NCBI GenBank assembly: GCA_020630275.1
Contig: JAHDBU010000005.1
Location: 7,071-54,401, forward strand
From: Hellea sp.
Lineage (GTDB): Bacteria > Pseudomonadota > Alphaproteobacteria > Caulobacterales > Maricaulaceae
Length of the DNA stretch: 47,331 nt
Direction: 5' to 3'
This document shows, in pieces, positions 33,169 through 42,034 of this stretch; within the stretch, counting starts at the first letter, position 1; each line of letters begins with the position of its first letter. Under the pieces are notes generated by a model, which saw only the letters and a program-made list of their open reading frames with translations, did no database searches and was not told where the DNA came from. Both the position numbers and the translations under genes were made by a program.

Positions 33169-35118
33169 ATGGTCGCGAACATGATTGCCGAGCTCGGACA
33201 TATCCTGCTGATCACAGCCTTTGTCATTGCTATCTTGCAAGCCGTCTTACCGCTTTGGGGGGCGCATAAAGGCAATACCGTTTTAATGCAGTTTGGGAGC
33301 CGCGCGGCCCTCTTGCAATGCCTGGCCATCATAGGTGCCTACGGGGCTTTGACCGCCAGCTTTATCGGTTTTGATTTTTCCGTCCTGCTCACGGCGGAAC
33401 ATTCTCACAGCGCCACACCCATGATGTACCGGATCACAGGGGTATGGAGTAATCACGAAGGGTCTATGCTGCTCTGGGTGCTGATCCTCGGGATTTACGG
33501 CGCCATGATCCCCATTTTTGGCAAGCATTTACCGCCATCGCTCAAAGCCCGCGCCATTGGCATACAAGGTCTTCTCTCGGCCGGATTTCTAAGCTTCAGT
33601 ATTCTGACCTCCAACCCGTTTGAGCGCCTCATTCCAGCCGCCTATGAAGGCGCAGGTTTGAACCCGGTCTTGCAGGATCCAGCCGCGGCGTTTCACCCAC
33701 CGTTTCTCTATTTGGGCTATGTGGGCTTTTCGCTCAGTTTCGCCTTTGCCTGCGCGGCCTTGTTGGAGGGTAAAGTCGATGCGATCTGGGCCCGGTGGCT
33801 TCGGCCCTGGGTTTTATTGTCTTGGAGCTTCTTGACGGTTGGAATCACACTCGGGAGTTTCTGGGCTTATTACGAACTGGGCTGGGGCGGCTGGTGGATG
33901 TGGGACCCGGTCGAAAATGTGTCATTTATGCCTTGGCTGGCTGGTGCGGCGCTGGTGCATTCCATTTTGGTCCTGGGGACGCGAGGCTCCCTGCCAAGCT
34001 GGACCGTGCTCCTCGCGATAACAACTTTCAGCCTGAGCCTGATCGGGACCTTTGTCGTTAGGTCCGGTTTGCTGACATCCGTCCATGCCTTCGCCGTTGA
34101 CCCGGAGCGCGGGCTATATCTTTTGGTGCTTCTCGGCCTCTATACGGGATTGGCCCTGGCGCTTTATGGTTGGCGAGCCAATGCCTTGCGGGCGCATGAC
34201 CGGTTCGAACCGCTCTCCCGCAGTGGTGCTCTGGTGCTGAATAATCTGCTCTTGATTGTCACGACTGTTACGATTTTCATCGGGACGTTTTACCCAGTTA
34301 TTATCAAGGGCGTGTTTGACGATGATCTGTCCATCGGCCGGCCCTATTATGCCATTACCTTTGTGCCAATTATGATCCTGCTGATCCTGATTATGGGTGT
34401 CGGGCCCCTATTGAAATGGGAGCGTGATAGTACGGCTCAATTGAAATCTATCATTCTGAAATTGGTTCCGGTTCTGGTACTGGCCTTTGCGCTTTTCCTA
34501 ATCATGGGACAAAGCTGGCTAGCGGCACTGGGCCTGGCGGTAGGCATTTATCTTTTTGTCGGCACGCTTTTGGTGGTCTGGTCCCGGCGCAAGATATTAC
34601 GCCAGCAATCGGCGGCCTTTTACGGCTTTGTGTTTGGGCATGTGGGATTGGCCGTCATGACCCTGGCCATCACACTATTTACCAGCGGCCAGACGGACGA
34701 CCTCAAACGCCTACGCCCTGGCGAGAGTTTGATCGTCGGCCCCTACGAATATCAACTCAAAGATCTCACCCAGGGTAGCCGGGATAATTATGTTTATACG
34801 GCCGCTGAAATTATGGTCCTCAAGGACGGTCAGGCGATAACACCCCTTATTTCAGAGGCCCGCAATTACCGCACCCGCAATATGGACGACGGACAAGGCA
34901 ATTGGACCACAGAGGTCGGGTTTGATCTGGGCGCCAAAGATACGATTTTCGCGACATTATCTGAATGGGACGGTGAAAGCGCCGTGATTAAAGCCCATTA
35001 CCATCCTTTTGTGATCTGGATTTGGATCGGCGCATTATTGATCGCACTGGGCGGGTTTATATCATTGGCGGATCGTCGCTTGCGGTTCCAACCCATCGAT
35101 GAAAGTGAGGTGAGCTAA
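33169..35118 (+). CDS. ccmF: CcmF, cytochrome c heme lyase subunit
   Basis: Integral membrane protein of system I cytochrome c maturation; it receives heme from holo-CcmE and, with CcmH (and CcmI), attaches it to apocytochrome c. The 649 residues are of usual length and have about 15 hydrophobic helices. The WWD heme-handling motif GWGGWWMWDPVEN lies at about 238–250. Conserved histidine-containing loops are visible, such as FHPPFLYLGYVG near 175 and VWSNHEGSMLLW near 92. MIAEL (ATG at 33181) is an alternative start. The stop TAA overlaps the ccmG ATG. ccmE and ccmI are not adjacent. Confidence 0.96.
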   Translation: MVANMIAELGHILLITAFVIAILQAVLPLWGAHKGNTVLMQFGSRAALLQCLAIIGAYGALTASFIGFDFSVLLTAEHSHSATPMMYRITGVWSNHEGSMLLWVLILGIYGAMIPIFGKHLPPSLKARAIGIQGLLSAGFLSFSILTSNPFERLIPAAYEGAGLNPVLQDPAAAFHPPFLYLGYVGFSLSFAFACAALLEGKVDAIWARWLRPWVLLSWSFLTVGITLGSFWAYYELGWGGWWMWDPVENVSFMPWLAGAALVHSILVLGTRGSLPSWTVLLAITTFSLSLIGTFVVRSGLLTSVHAFAVDPERGLYLLVLLGLYTGLALALYGWRANALRAHDRFEPLSRSGALVLNNLLLIVTTVTIFIGTFYPVIIKGVFDDDLSIGRPYYAITFVPIMILLILIMGVGPLLKWERDSTAQLKSIILKLVPVLVLAFALFLIMGQSWLAALGLAVGIYLFVGTLLVVWSRRKILRQQSAAFYGFVFGHVGLAVMTLAITLFTSGQTDDLKRLRPGESLIVGPYEYQLKDLTQGSRDNYVYTAAEIMVLKDGQAITPLISEARNYRTRNMDDGQGNWTTEVGFDLGAKDTIFATLSEWDGESAVIKAHYHPFVIWIWIGALLIALGGFISLADRRLRFQPIDESEVS

Positions 35119-35645
35119 TGCGCGGATTAATCCCTCTCCTTGCCTTTCTGGCCCTGATTGTCCTGTTAGCCGTTTCGATATTGCGGGGTAATTCCGATCA
35201 GCTGTCCTATAAATTCCTGAATGAACCTTTCCCCGAATTTGAACTCACGGAACTCTATGATGAAACCCGCTCGGTAGATCAGGCGCTCATTCGCGGCGAA
35301 ATCACACTGGTCAATATTTTCGGAACCTGGTGTACGCCCTGCAAAGCGGAACACCCTAAACTTGTCGAGATCGGAGAGACTGAAAACCTGCGCCTCGTGG
35401 GCTTAAACTGGCGCGACACTAGAGATCGGGCCAAGAGCTGGTTGGCTCAGTTGGGAGACCCTTATGATTTCGTGATTTACGACCGGATGGGCGAATTGGT
35501 GATTGCCATGGGCGCGACCGGCGCACCAGAGACTTATGTCATCGATGCGCAAGGAATCATTCGGTATAAACATGTGGGGATGGTGACAGATCAGGTCTGG
35601 GCTGAAACCCTGCAGCCCCTCATTCGTCAATTGGAGAGCGAATAA
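35118..35645 (+). CDS. ccmG: CcmG/DsbE, thiol:disulfide oxidoreductase of cytochrome c maturation
   Basis: Periplasmic, membrane-tethered thioredoxin-like reductase that keeps apocytochrome c heme-binding cysteines reduced. The 175 residues have an N-terminal anchor helix (about 3–22) and a thioredoxin fold with the active site GTWCTPCKAEHP (Cys pair around residues 73–76). A cis-Pro segment GAPETYVID lies near 136. CcmG-type residues GLNWRD follow the active site. The gene is coupled by TAATG overlaps to ccmF and ccmH. Confidence 0.95.
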   Translation: MRGLIPLLAFLALIVLLAVSILRGNSDQLSYKFLNEPFPEFELTELYDETRSVDQALIRGEITLVNIFGTWCTPCKAEHPKLVEIGETENLRLVGLNWRDTRDRAKSWLAQLGDPYDFVIYDRMGELVIAMGATGAPETYVIDAQGIIRYKHVGMVTDQVWAETLQPLIRQLESE

Positions 35646-36052
35646 TGAGACGCTGGCTCATGCTTGTTGTTTTGATGGCGGGCTTTGCGTTTTCTGTCCC
35701 AGGTCACGCACAAGACTCGCAGACAGTCATTTCCGAGGAGGTGGTTGAACAACGGGCGCGGGACATCGGTCGCGGCCTGCGTTGTGTAATGTGCAAAAAT
35801 GAGTCGATCGAAGAGTCCCCCTCTACGACCGCGCAGGATATGCGGCGTATCGTTCGCGAACGCGTCCGAAGCGGCGAAACAGATGCAGAAATCATCGACT
35901 ATATGCAAAGTCGCTATGGTGACTTCATCCTTTTAAAGCCACCCGTTCAGCCCAATACCTATCTTCTCTGGGGTCTGCCGTTTTTACTATTGTTATTGGC
36001 CTTGCTTTGGTTTTGGCGGGCGGCGCGAAAATATTCCCAGGACCAGACATAA
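35645..36052 (+). CDS. ccmH: CcmH, cytochrome c maturation thioredoxin-like protein
   Basis: Membrane-anchored periplasmic protein of the heme lyase complex, which exchanges disulfides with apocytochrome c. The 135 residues have a signal peptide (1–22, ending GHAQ), the family motif GLRCVMCKNESIEES (LRC-x-x-C near residues 42–48), the helical bundle continuing to YGDFILLKPP, and a C-terminal membrane helix (about 103–124). This is the short CcmH form without a fused CcmI TPR domain. No ccmI gene follows; the strand changes directly after. Confidence 0.95.
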   Translation: MRRWLMLVVLMAGFAFSVPGHAQDSQTVISEEVVEQRARDIGRGLRCVMCKNESIEESPSTTAQDMRRIVRERVRSGETDAEIIDYMQSRYGDFILLKPPVQPNTYLLWGLPFLLLLLALLWFWRAARKYSQDQT

Positions 36053-36076
36053 AAAAACCGCGCCTCAAGGGCGCGG
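36051..36076 (-). terminator. Intrinsic terminator of the repeat lipoprotein gene
   Basis: On the minus strand CCGCGCC and GGCGCGG pair around a 5-base loop and run into seven T. It therefore serves the minus-strand gene. On the plus strand the same hairpin overlaps the ccmH end but lacks a T-run. Confidence 0.88.
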
Positions 36077-36100
36077 CTCTTAAATTCATTTGATCGCTAA

Positions 36101-36976
36101 TTACTTGCGGATTGGCAGGTAATCATTGGCTGTGTAACCACCGGAAGAGGTGTATCCGCCATATGATGATGACCCAGACTGCATGCATGTCCCGTCAGAT
36201 TGCATGATGCTGCCTTCTGGACAAATCACAGCACCACCACCTGAGTAGCTTGAACCGCTACCATAGGAAGATGACGAGCTGGATGAACTGTATGAGTCGT
36301 AGCCGGAGCTGCCTTGCATGCAGGTACCATCAGACTGCGGCGTTGTGCCTGGAGGGCAGTCAGCTGTGCCACCTGAAGACGATCCTGTATAGCTTGAGCC
36401 AGAAGAATAGCTGGAGCTACCGGACGAATAGGATCCGCTGCTGTAAGAAGAGCCGGAAGACTGCATGCAGGTTCCGTCTGATTGCAACGTTGTTCCGGCT
36501 GGACAGTCAGCTGTTCCACCAGATGACTGGTAGCTCGAAGAGCTGGCATAGCTTGTTGTCGCAGGAGCGGAGTAAGTTGAACCGGAAGAATATGTCGTTG
36601 CCGGAGCAGAATAAGTCGTGCTCGGTGCAGAATACGTCGTGCTCGGCGCTGAATAAGTCGGCGTTCCTGTTGAACAGCTACCGATCGCTGAACAATCGGC
36701 ATACACTGTTCCCTGAACAGGCGTCGCCATCGGCGCTTGATAGGTTGGCTGCTGGTAAACAGGCTGTTGATAGACTGGCTGTTGGTAAACCGGCTGCTGA
36801 GCGACCGTTTCGCAACCGTAGCGTTTCGTCTCGCAGTGGTTTTTGCCACTCTCGTAATCATAGATCGAACCGTAACGATCACTTGCGTGCCCTTTGGACG
36901 CACAGGCGGAAAGAGTCAGTCCGGCGACACCGATGACGGCGACTAAGCCGTTACGGAATAATACATTCGTGCCCAT
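36101..36976 (-). CDS. Repeat-rich Ser/Tyr/Cys lipoprotein, unknown function
   Basis: The ATG at 36976 has GGAGG six bases upstream and is preferred to one 24 bases further up. The 291 residues begin with a lipoprotein signal (LTLSAC, Cys25). Then come a short polar stretch with a Cys pair (HCETKRYGC), four QQPVY-type repeats, five TYSAP-type repeats, and three copies of a cysteine module, CPxGTTxQSDGTCMQ. The copies lie at about 165, 215 and 260; the third begins CPEGSIMQ. Ser/Tyr/Gly-rich linkers separate the modules. Each module has two cysteines about 13 residues apart, perhaps one disulfide each. The shape suggests an extended surface or cell-envelope protein, possibly adhesive. No family is recognised. 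Confidence 0.82.
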   Translation of the reverse strand: MGTNVLFRNGLVAVIGVAGLTLSACASKGHASDRYGSIYDYESGKNHCETKRYGCETVAQQPVYQQPVYQQPVYQQPTYQAPMATPVQGTVYADCSAIGSCSTGTPTYSAPSTTYSAPSTTYSAPATTYSSGSTYSAPATTSYASSSSYQSSGGTADCPAGTTLQSDGTCMQSSGSSYSSGSYSSGSSSYSSGSSYTGSSSGGTADCPPGTTPQSDGTCMQGSSGYDSYSSSSSSSSYGSGSSYSGGGAVICPEGSIMQSDGTCMQSGSSSYGGYTSSGGYTANDYLPIRK

Positions 36977-37050
36977 ATCAGGCCTCCCATTTTGAAACAT
37001 TTGCTATCCTTTTCTGCAACTTTTAGACCAAAAAAACGTTGATTTTCGGT

Positions 37051-38352
37051 TTACGTTTTTAAAGTTCTTCGTCTGAGCAGGGCCAAAAAGAACCCGTCCA
37101 GACCACCTTTTTCCCTTTTTTGGTGTGGTAAAAGCCGCAAATACCCGCTTGAGTTCCCAAACTCGCGCCATTTTTCGTCGGAAAAACGAATCACTTCGAA
37201 ATCGCTCTTTTCTCGCAAGAACCACTCCATCTGCTCTTCGCCTTCCTCCACCTGTAAGGAACATGTACAATACATCAAAAAGCCACCCGGGCGCAATTTT
37301 TCAGCTGCAGAAAATAGCAGTTCACGCTGTAATTTGACCAAACTGGCGAGCTGTTTGAAGTCTTTATTATGTAAAACATCTGGATGCCGGCGGAAAGTGC
37401 CAGTCGCCGAACATGGCGCATCAAGCAACACAATATCGAAGGTTTCGCCTTCACCGTCCCAGGATGAGGCATCCGCTTCCTCGACTATGGCTGACAAGCC
37501 GGTCCGTTCCAGGTTTTCCCTTAATATCCCCAAACGTCGGCCGGATTTATCGAGCGCAGTTACATCGGCTCCGGACGCCGCCAATTGCAAAGTCTTCCCT
37601 CCAGGGGCCGCACACATATCTAAAACTTTTTTTCCAGAGACGTCTCCCAGCGCCAAAACCGGGAGGCTGGCGGAGAGATCCTGCACCCACCAGTCGCCAT
37701 CGTCAAAACCTGGAAGCTTTTGTACCTGACCGGCTTTTGATAGACGGACGGTATTGCCAAAGACCACTTCGCCACCAAGTTTTTCCGCCCACTCTGCCGG
37801 ATCAGACTTGACCGTAATATCCAAGGGCGGAACTTTCACATATTCCAGAGCCATTTGGCGAGCCGCAGCCCGGTCAAAGCTTTTCTCCCAACTGCGATAG
37901 ATCCATTTGGGAATATTGTCCCGAGGCGTGGTTGAAACGAGAACTTTTCGCCCTTCGCCTGTCACTCTGCGCAATACAGCATTCGCAAGACCGGAAAATT
38001 TCACATATTTTCGGTGATTTTTGATGACGTCGACGGTCTCGTCCACTGCCGCATGATCTGCAGTTCCTAAAAAAAGTAGTTGAGTTGCGCCTATCCGGAT
38101 AGCATTTTGTACAAATGACGGCGGGGTCCGTTTGACAAATTTCTCCAAGACAGCATCAACCTGCCCCAAACGCCTGAGTGTTGTTGAGACCAGCAGTCTG
38201 GCAAAAGCCCGGTCCCGGCTTTCCAACTGGTTAAAATATGGATCATTAGACAAGCTGGATTCCAGTTGCTCACCTTTTGCGAGGATCTGGTTCAAGGCTC
38301 TGATAGCAACCAGTCGACTGGTTGATTTTTCGGATGTTTTTGGTGCTGACAT
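37051..38352 (-). CDS. rsmB: RsmB, 16S rRNA m5C967 methyltransferase
   Basis: Methylates a cytosine in 16S rRNA (C967 in E. coli) with S-adenosylmethionine. About 433 residues. An N-terminal NusB-like RNA-binding domain (about 15–130, with DRAFARLLVSTTLRRLG) precedes the Rossmann methyltransferase. SAM motif I region is VLDMCAAPGGKTLQLAA (about 244–260). The two cysteines of the RsmB/NOL1 family lie in LLDAPCSATGTFRRHPD (Cys near 314) and MYCTCSLQ (near 364), where the latter supplies the nucleophile. A GTG 9 bases upstream is an alternative start. Confidence 0.94.
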   Translation of the reverse strand: MSAPKTSEKSTSRLVAIRALNQILAKGEQLESSLSNDPYFNQLESRDRAFARLLVSTTLRRLGQVDAVLEKFVKRTPPSFVQNAIRIGATQLLFLGTADHAAVDETVDVIKNHRKYVKFSGLANAVLRRVTGEGRKVLVSTTPRDNIPKWIYRSWEKSFDRAAARQMALEYVKVPPLDITVKSDPAEWAEKLGGEVVFGNTVRLSKAGQVQKLPGFDDGDWWVQDLSASLPVLALGDVSGKKVLDMCAAPGGKTLQLAASGADVTALDKSGRRLGILRENLERTGLSAIVEEADASSWDGEGETFDIVLLDAPCSATGTFRRHPDVLHNKDFKQLASLVKLQRELLFSAAEKLRPGGFLMYCTCSLQVEEGEEQMEWFLREKSDFEVIRFSDEKWREFGNSSGYLRLLPHQKREKGGLDGFFLALLRRRTLKT

Positions 38353-38495
38353 GGGGCCCACTATCAGCGAAATTATGGTTAATAAAGCGTCTACACAGAC
38401 TTAATCAATTTTTATGGCTCTTCCTGTACCAAAACGAGGCAAAGGTCAGTCAGTTTTGATTGACGTTTCGATCCGTTCAGGCTTAAGCAGAGGCT

Positions 38496-38696
38496 ATGTC
38501 AAATAAGACGCCAGCCAACGCCGCGCCCGGCAAAAAACTCTCTCCAGCCGCCCAAAGGGCTCTGGAAGAGGCCGAAGCACGCCGACAAGCCCAGACGGAA
38601 ACCTCGAAACGTCCCGAAGAAACCGGCGGACCCGAGGGAGCAGAGCCAACACGCTTTGGTGACTGGGAACGCGGCGGCATCGCCTATGATTTCTAG
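38496..38696 (+). CDS. DUF1674 protein, SDHAF4-like succinate dehydrogenase assembly factor
   Basis: Small cytosolic protein of 66 residues. The C-terminal third, GPEGAEPTRFGDWERGGIAY then DF, is the diagnostic motif of DUF1674/SDHAF4. In mitochondria this family stabilises flavinated succinate dehydrogenase subunit A; the bacterial role is inferred from that. The N-terminal two thirds are charged and probably disordered. It is divergent from rsmB, a neighbourhood also familiar in other alphaproteobacteria. Confidence 0.9.
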   Translation: MSNKTPANAAPGKKLSPAAQRALEEAEARRQAQTETSKRPEETGGPEGAEPTRFGDWERGGIAYDF

Positions 38697-38760
38697 CGCT
38701 CAGCGCTCTCTCGCAAAACGATAATTTAGGGCCAATGCCCGGGACGAGGAGTAAGCGCTT

Positions 38761-39834
38761 ATGCGTTCGATGTTTAAAAAGGCCGCAATTCTGGGCGGAT
38801 TGAGTGTTAGCCTGCTGTCTACCAGCGCTTTTGCCGGCGGATGTGTCCCCGGACCAGCCGGGCCGGTTTGTGCCCCCAATGTGATCGCACACCAAGGTGG
38901 CGGTTCTTCTATTGACCCCATGCATGTCTTCGCCCAGCGCCCAATGGGTCATTTACGGTCCGTGCAATATTTGGGCACCCCTAGTGTAAACATCACGCGC
39001 GTTCATGGTTTGGCCGGCGGTCCGGCTCTGTCCGACGCGCCAAGCGGATTTACAGGTGGGTGCACACCAGAGTCGACCCAATATTGCGGCGCAGCGAGTG
39101 CAGCCCCGATGTCAGCGCCGGTAGTCGCCCCGCCTGCGCCTATTATGGCGGCTCCAATCATGGCGCAAGCCGCTCCAATTATTGCGGCTCCTGCACCCAT
39201 GATTGCAGCGCCAGCGCCTCAGGTAACTGAACGTGTCGTCGCAATCGGCGGCGGCTACGATCCGAGCAAGTTCACACCGCGCACCTATGGGTCCAATGAA
39301 CTGACGCCTGGTATTGCGCACATACCGACTTCCATTATCGACCGCTCTCACAGTAATGCGACGGCTGTCTTGAATGGTGGAATGACACAACCACAGCCGA
39401 TTGTCTCCGGTGGTACAGTCCCAATGCCAACCATGTCTTCAAATGTCATTGGTTCCGTTTCAAATACAATGACCATGGCGCCTCAAACAAATGTATATCC
39501 TGGTTCAATGGCCGCCGATGGCACTTACTATGAGAAAGTTTCTGGCCCAACTATGATTGGTAGCATGCAAGCTACTCAGGTGATTTGCAAACGCCAAGCG
39601 CCACAAGTCAGCGTTCAGTCACCCATCGTTGGCGTGCCTACGCCTGTGCCAACACCGGTCTGTGAATCTGTCCCGGCCCCCATGCCGATAGCCGGGCCTA
39701 TTGCGCCACCTATGGCAGCGCCAATCGCTGCCCCAGCGCCCCTCCCGTTTTACGCTCCGGCTTCTTCAGGCCGCTATGGGAGCGGTCTTCCAGGCAGCCG
39801 TTTTGGAAGTGGCGCAACCCGTTACGGACACTAA
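38761..39834 (+). CDS. Exported Ala/Pro/Met-rich low-complexity protein
   Basis: Unknown function. The 357 residues have a signal peptide (about 1–25, ending SAFA) and a mature N-terminus with paired cysteines (GGCVPGPAGPVC, then GGCTPESTQYC). A repetitive stretch follows at about 115–155 made of APIMAAP/APMIAAP units, then a Thr/Met-rich middle (VPMPTMSSNVIG). Another Pro/Ala repeat lies near 310–340, and the protein ends in a Gly/Arg/Tyr tail (SRFGSGATRYGH). A GAGGAG ribosome site precedes the ATG. A strong terminator closes the unit. Probably an extended cell-envelope or extracellular protein. Confidence 0.8.
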   Translation: MRSMFKKAAILGGLSVSLLSTSAFAGGCVPGPAGPVCAPNVIAHQGGGSSIDPMHVFAQRPMGHLRSVQYLGTPSVNITRVHGLAGGPALSDAPSGFTGGCTPESTQYCGAASAAPMSAPVVAPPAPIMAAPIMAQAAPIIAAPAPMIAAPAPQVTERVVAIGGGYDPSKFTPRTYGSNELTPGIAHIPTSIIDRSHSNATAVLNGGMTQPQPIVSGGTVPMPTMSSNVIGSVSNTMTMAPQTNVYPGSMAADGTYYEKVSGPTMIGSMQATQVICKRQAPQVSVQSPIVGVPTPVPTPVCESVPAPMPIAGPIAPPMAAPIAAPAPLPFYAPASSGRYGSGLPGSRFGSGATRYGH

Positions 39835-39840
39835 ATCAGC

Positions 39841-39868
39841 AAAAGCCCGTAAAAAGCGGGCTTTTTTT
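39841..39868 (+). terminator. Intrinsic terminator after the Ala/Pro-rich exported protein
   Basis: AAAAGCCCG pairs with CGGGCTTTT around a 7-base loop and is followed by a run of T. It starts six bases after the stop. Confidence 0.92.
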
Positions 39869-39943
39869 CGCTTTTAAGGCGAATCCGCTTGAGTTTGCAC
39901 GATACTTGCAGACCCATGTTCAAACGAATTGAAAGGGATTAAA

Positions 39944-40510
39944 ATGAAACCATCTGTCTTTGTCAAAAGCGCAGTGGCACTGGCCTTGACAGCGGGCTTC
40001 TCCGCCACAGCCGGGGCTTCCTGTGGAAACAACCTTTACTGCGGTTCTTCGGGTTCAACGTCAATCCAGCCGTTATCGAGCTATAATAGCGGTGCACAAT
40101 ATGTACCGTTTACATCAACACAGTCTACGTCCGGAAACATCACGATTCCGGGTCTGGGTGCCAGTGAAACACTGTCGCCAACGTCGTGCCCTGTGAATGT
40201 CAATGGTATGCAGTCCGGTCAGTCTGTTCTGGGCTGTTACCAAGTTATGCGTCAAACGCCTCAGCCGACTGTGCGCTACCACTTGGGTGCCCCTAACACG
40301 ACACGGGTTGTACGTCCGATTGTTTATGTTCGCTACCCGGTCCCAACACCGGTCATCAGTGTTCCTTATCCGGTACCAATGCCGCGTCCAGCTTTTGGCC
40401 CAGGCTTCTATCCAGGTTTCCACCCGGGTGTAATGCCGGCCTTCCGCCCAGGCATGTGCGGTGGACCGGTTCTACCAAACCCAATGTTCTTTGGTCGTTG
40501 CGGCTGGTAG
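39944..40510 (+). CDS. Exported Pro/Cys-rich protein, unknown function
   Basis: ATG at 39944 follows AAAGGGA; a TTG fifteen bases earlier would consume that site and is rejected. The 188 residues have a signal peptide (about 1–25, ending TAGA). The mature protein begins SCGNNLYCGSSG and has a Ser/Thr/Gly-rich region and a Cys pair in SCPVNVNGMQSGQSVLGCY. A proline-rich stretch (YPVPTPVISVPYPVPMPRP, about 130–150) follows, and the end has Gly/Pro/Phe with two cysteines (GMCGGPV, FGRCGW). It resembles the previous gene product in plan: cysteine pair at the mature start and Pro-rich tail. The two may act together in the envelope. Confidence 0.8.
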   Translation: MKPSVFVKSAVALALTAGFSATAGASCGNNLYCGSSGSTSIQPLSSYNSGAQYVPFTSTQSTSGNITIPGLGASETLSPTSCPVNVNGMQSGQSVLGCYQVMRQTPQPTVRYHLGAPNTTRVVRPIVYVRYPVPTPVISVPYPVPMPRPAFGPGFYPGFHPGVMPAFRPGMCGGPVLPNPMFFGRCGW

Positions 40511-40532
40511 TTTAACGAAACAGATTTTCAAG

Positions 40533-40552
40533 AAAGCCCCGGCCGGGGCTTT
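40533..40552. terminator. Bidirectional intrinsic terminator between convergent genes
   Basis: AAAGCCCCGGCCGGGGCTTT is a perfect 20-base palindrome with T-rich sequence on the plus side and A/T-rich sequence on the other. Its last base touches the pyrF stop codon. It serves the exported-protein gene and probably pyrF. Confidence 0.85.
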
Positions 40553-41232
40553 TATTTTGACATATTCTCAGTGACGCGTATCGCGGCAGCGCGCGGATCA
40601 CTTGCCTGTGTGATTGGGCGGCCTACGACAATATGAGAGGCACCGCTCTTAATCGCATCACCCGGAGTGGCCACACGTTTCTGATCTCCGACAGCATCCG
40701 TCGCCATGCGAACACCGGGCGTGACTACAAGAAAACCCTTGGGCACGACAGCGCGGATTCTGGCCGCCTCAAGCGGGCTGGAGACCACACCGTCAATGCC
40801 AGCTCGGACGGCTTGTCTGACCCGGTGTAAAACGAGTTCCTCTGCGGTATGATGATAGCCGATATCGATCAGAGCCTGCTCATCCAATGACGTCAGAACC
40901 GTCACGCCCAGAATTTTCAAATTACCCGACCGCCCCTTGGCAGCAGCTTTCATAACATCAGGGCGGGCGTGGACGGTCAATAGATCAGCCCCAATCCCCG
41001 AAATGGAGCGCGTAGCCTTCTCTACGGTCGCATCGATATCGTGGAGTTTGAAATCGAGAAAAACATTCTTGCCTTGGGCTGCCAGTTCTCGGCCAAATTC
41101 AGCTCCGCCAAGCGGTAAGAGTTGCAAGCCAATTTTATAAGACACAACACTATCGCCCAGACGCGCAACCATATGGCGGGCCTCATCTATACTCGGCAAG
41201 TCAAGTGCCACATATAATCTTGGGTCCGCCAT
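40552..41232 (-). CDS. pyrF: PyrF, orotidine 5'-phosphate decarboxylase
   Basis: Last step of UMP synthesis, decarboxylation of orotidine monophosphate in the cytosol. The 226 residues form the expected TIM barrel. Visible motifs are YVALDLPSIDEAR near the N-terminus, the catalytic FLDFKLHDIDATVEKA (about 58–73, D-x-K-x-x-D), GVVSSPLEAARIR, and the phosphate-binding HIVVGRPITQASDPRAAA at the C-terminus. The gene lies one base after a short-chain dehydrogenase gene on the same strand, so the two are co-transcribed. Confidence 0.96.
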   Translation of the reverse strand: MADPRLYVALDLPSIDEARHMVARLGDSVVSYKIGLQLLPLGGAEFGRELAAQGKNVFLDFKLHDIDATVEKATRSISGIGADLLTVHARPDVMKAAAKGRSGNLKILGVTVLTSLDEQALIDIGYHHTAEELVLHRVRQAVRAGIDGVVSSPLEAARIRAVVPKGFLVVTPGVRMATDAVGDQKRVATPGDAIKSGASHIVVGRPITQASDPRAAAIRVTENMSK

Positions 41233-41233
41233 G

Positions 41234-42034
41234 TTAGCCCTTTCTAATTTTCTCAGAATTCTTTGCCATTAATCCCATGGCCAAACGGTCAGGTAGAACT
41301 CTCGCGGCAACGGCGATAGATTTATTCACCCGGCCCGGAATGAATACCGCCCGGTTGCGCTCGCAAGCCTCAACGCCCTGCTCCGCACATTCATCGGCGT
41401 CCATCCACATGAAATCCGGGAGTTTGGAGACCCCATCACGCGTCCCATTCACATCATGGAATTCACTGTAGGTGAAACCAGGACAAAGGGCGGAGACGTG
41501 CACACCATATTCCGCCACTTCGAGATGCAGGCTTTGAGAAAACTTGATCAGAAAACTTTTGACTCCTGCATATAAAGTATGTCCGCGTGAACCCGGTATA
41601 TGGCCCGCCAGTGACGCCACATTGATGATACGTCCAAACCGGTTGTCTTTCATAGATGGCAGCACAGCATGACAAAGTTCGCAGGGCGCCCTCAACATAA
41701 GTTGCAGGAAATTGGCATGATCCTGCCAATCACTCTCCATAAAACGCCCGGGATGCCCGTAGCCCGCATTATTAACCAGACCATCTATACGTATGCCCTT
41801 TTTCTCAATTCGGGCCATAAGGTCATTCGTGGCCTCGGCCTCAAAAAGATCGAGGGAGAAAATATGGCTGGTGGTCCCGAATTGCTTTTTCAGATCGGTC
41901 GCCAGTTCGACCATCGGTTCTTCACGTCGGGCCGTCAGCGCGAGATCCCAACCTCTCGCCGCATATTCGGTGGCGATCGCCGCGCCAATTCCGGCTGAGG
42001 CGCCTGTAACGAGGCAGGTGCGTGTCTCTGCCAT
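41234..42034 (-). CDS. Short-chain dehydrogenase/reductase (SDR) family oxidoreductase
   Basis: NAD(P)-dependent oxidoreductase with unknown substrate. The 266 residues are a classical SDR. The cofactor motif is TGASAGIGAAIA (about 10–21), NNAGYGHPG lies near 87, a catalytic serine in NVASLAGHIPGS near 137, and Y-x-x-x-K in LYAGVKSFL near 155. A downstream CPGFTYSEFHD segment completes the cofactor site. It is the first gene of a two-gene unit with pyrF. The link with pyrimidine synthesis is probably only transcriptional. Confidence 0.92.
   Translation of the reverse strand: MAETRTCLVTGASAGIGAAIATEYAARGWDLALTARREEPMVELATDLKKQFGTTSHIFSLDLFEAEATNDLMARIEKKGIRIDGLVNNAGYGHPGRFMESDWQDHANFLQLMLRAPCELCHAVLPSMKDNRFGRIINVASLAGHIPGSRGHTLYAGVKSFLIKFSQSLHLEVAEYGVHVSALCPGFTYSEFHDVNGTRDGVSKLPDFMWMDADECAEQGVEACERNRAVFIPGRVNKSIAVAARVLPDRLAMGLMAKNSEKIRKG

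Noticed and set aside
36590-36800. Tandem DNA repeats considered as a CRISPR array
   Set aside because: The units are short, coding (QQPVY and TYSAP repeats) and in frame; there are no unique spacers of constant length and no cas genes.
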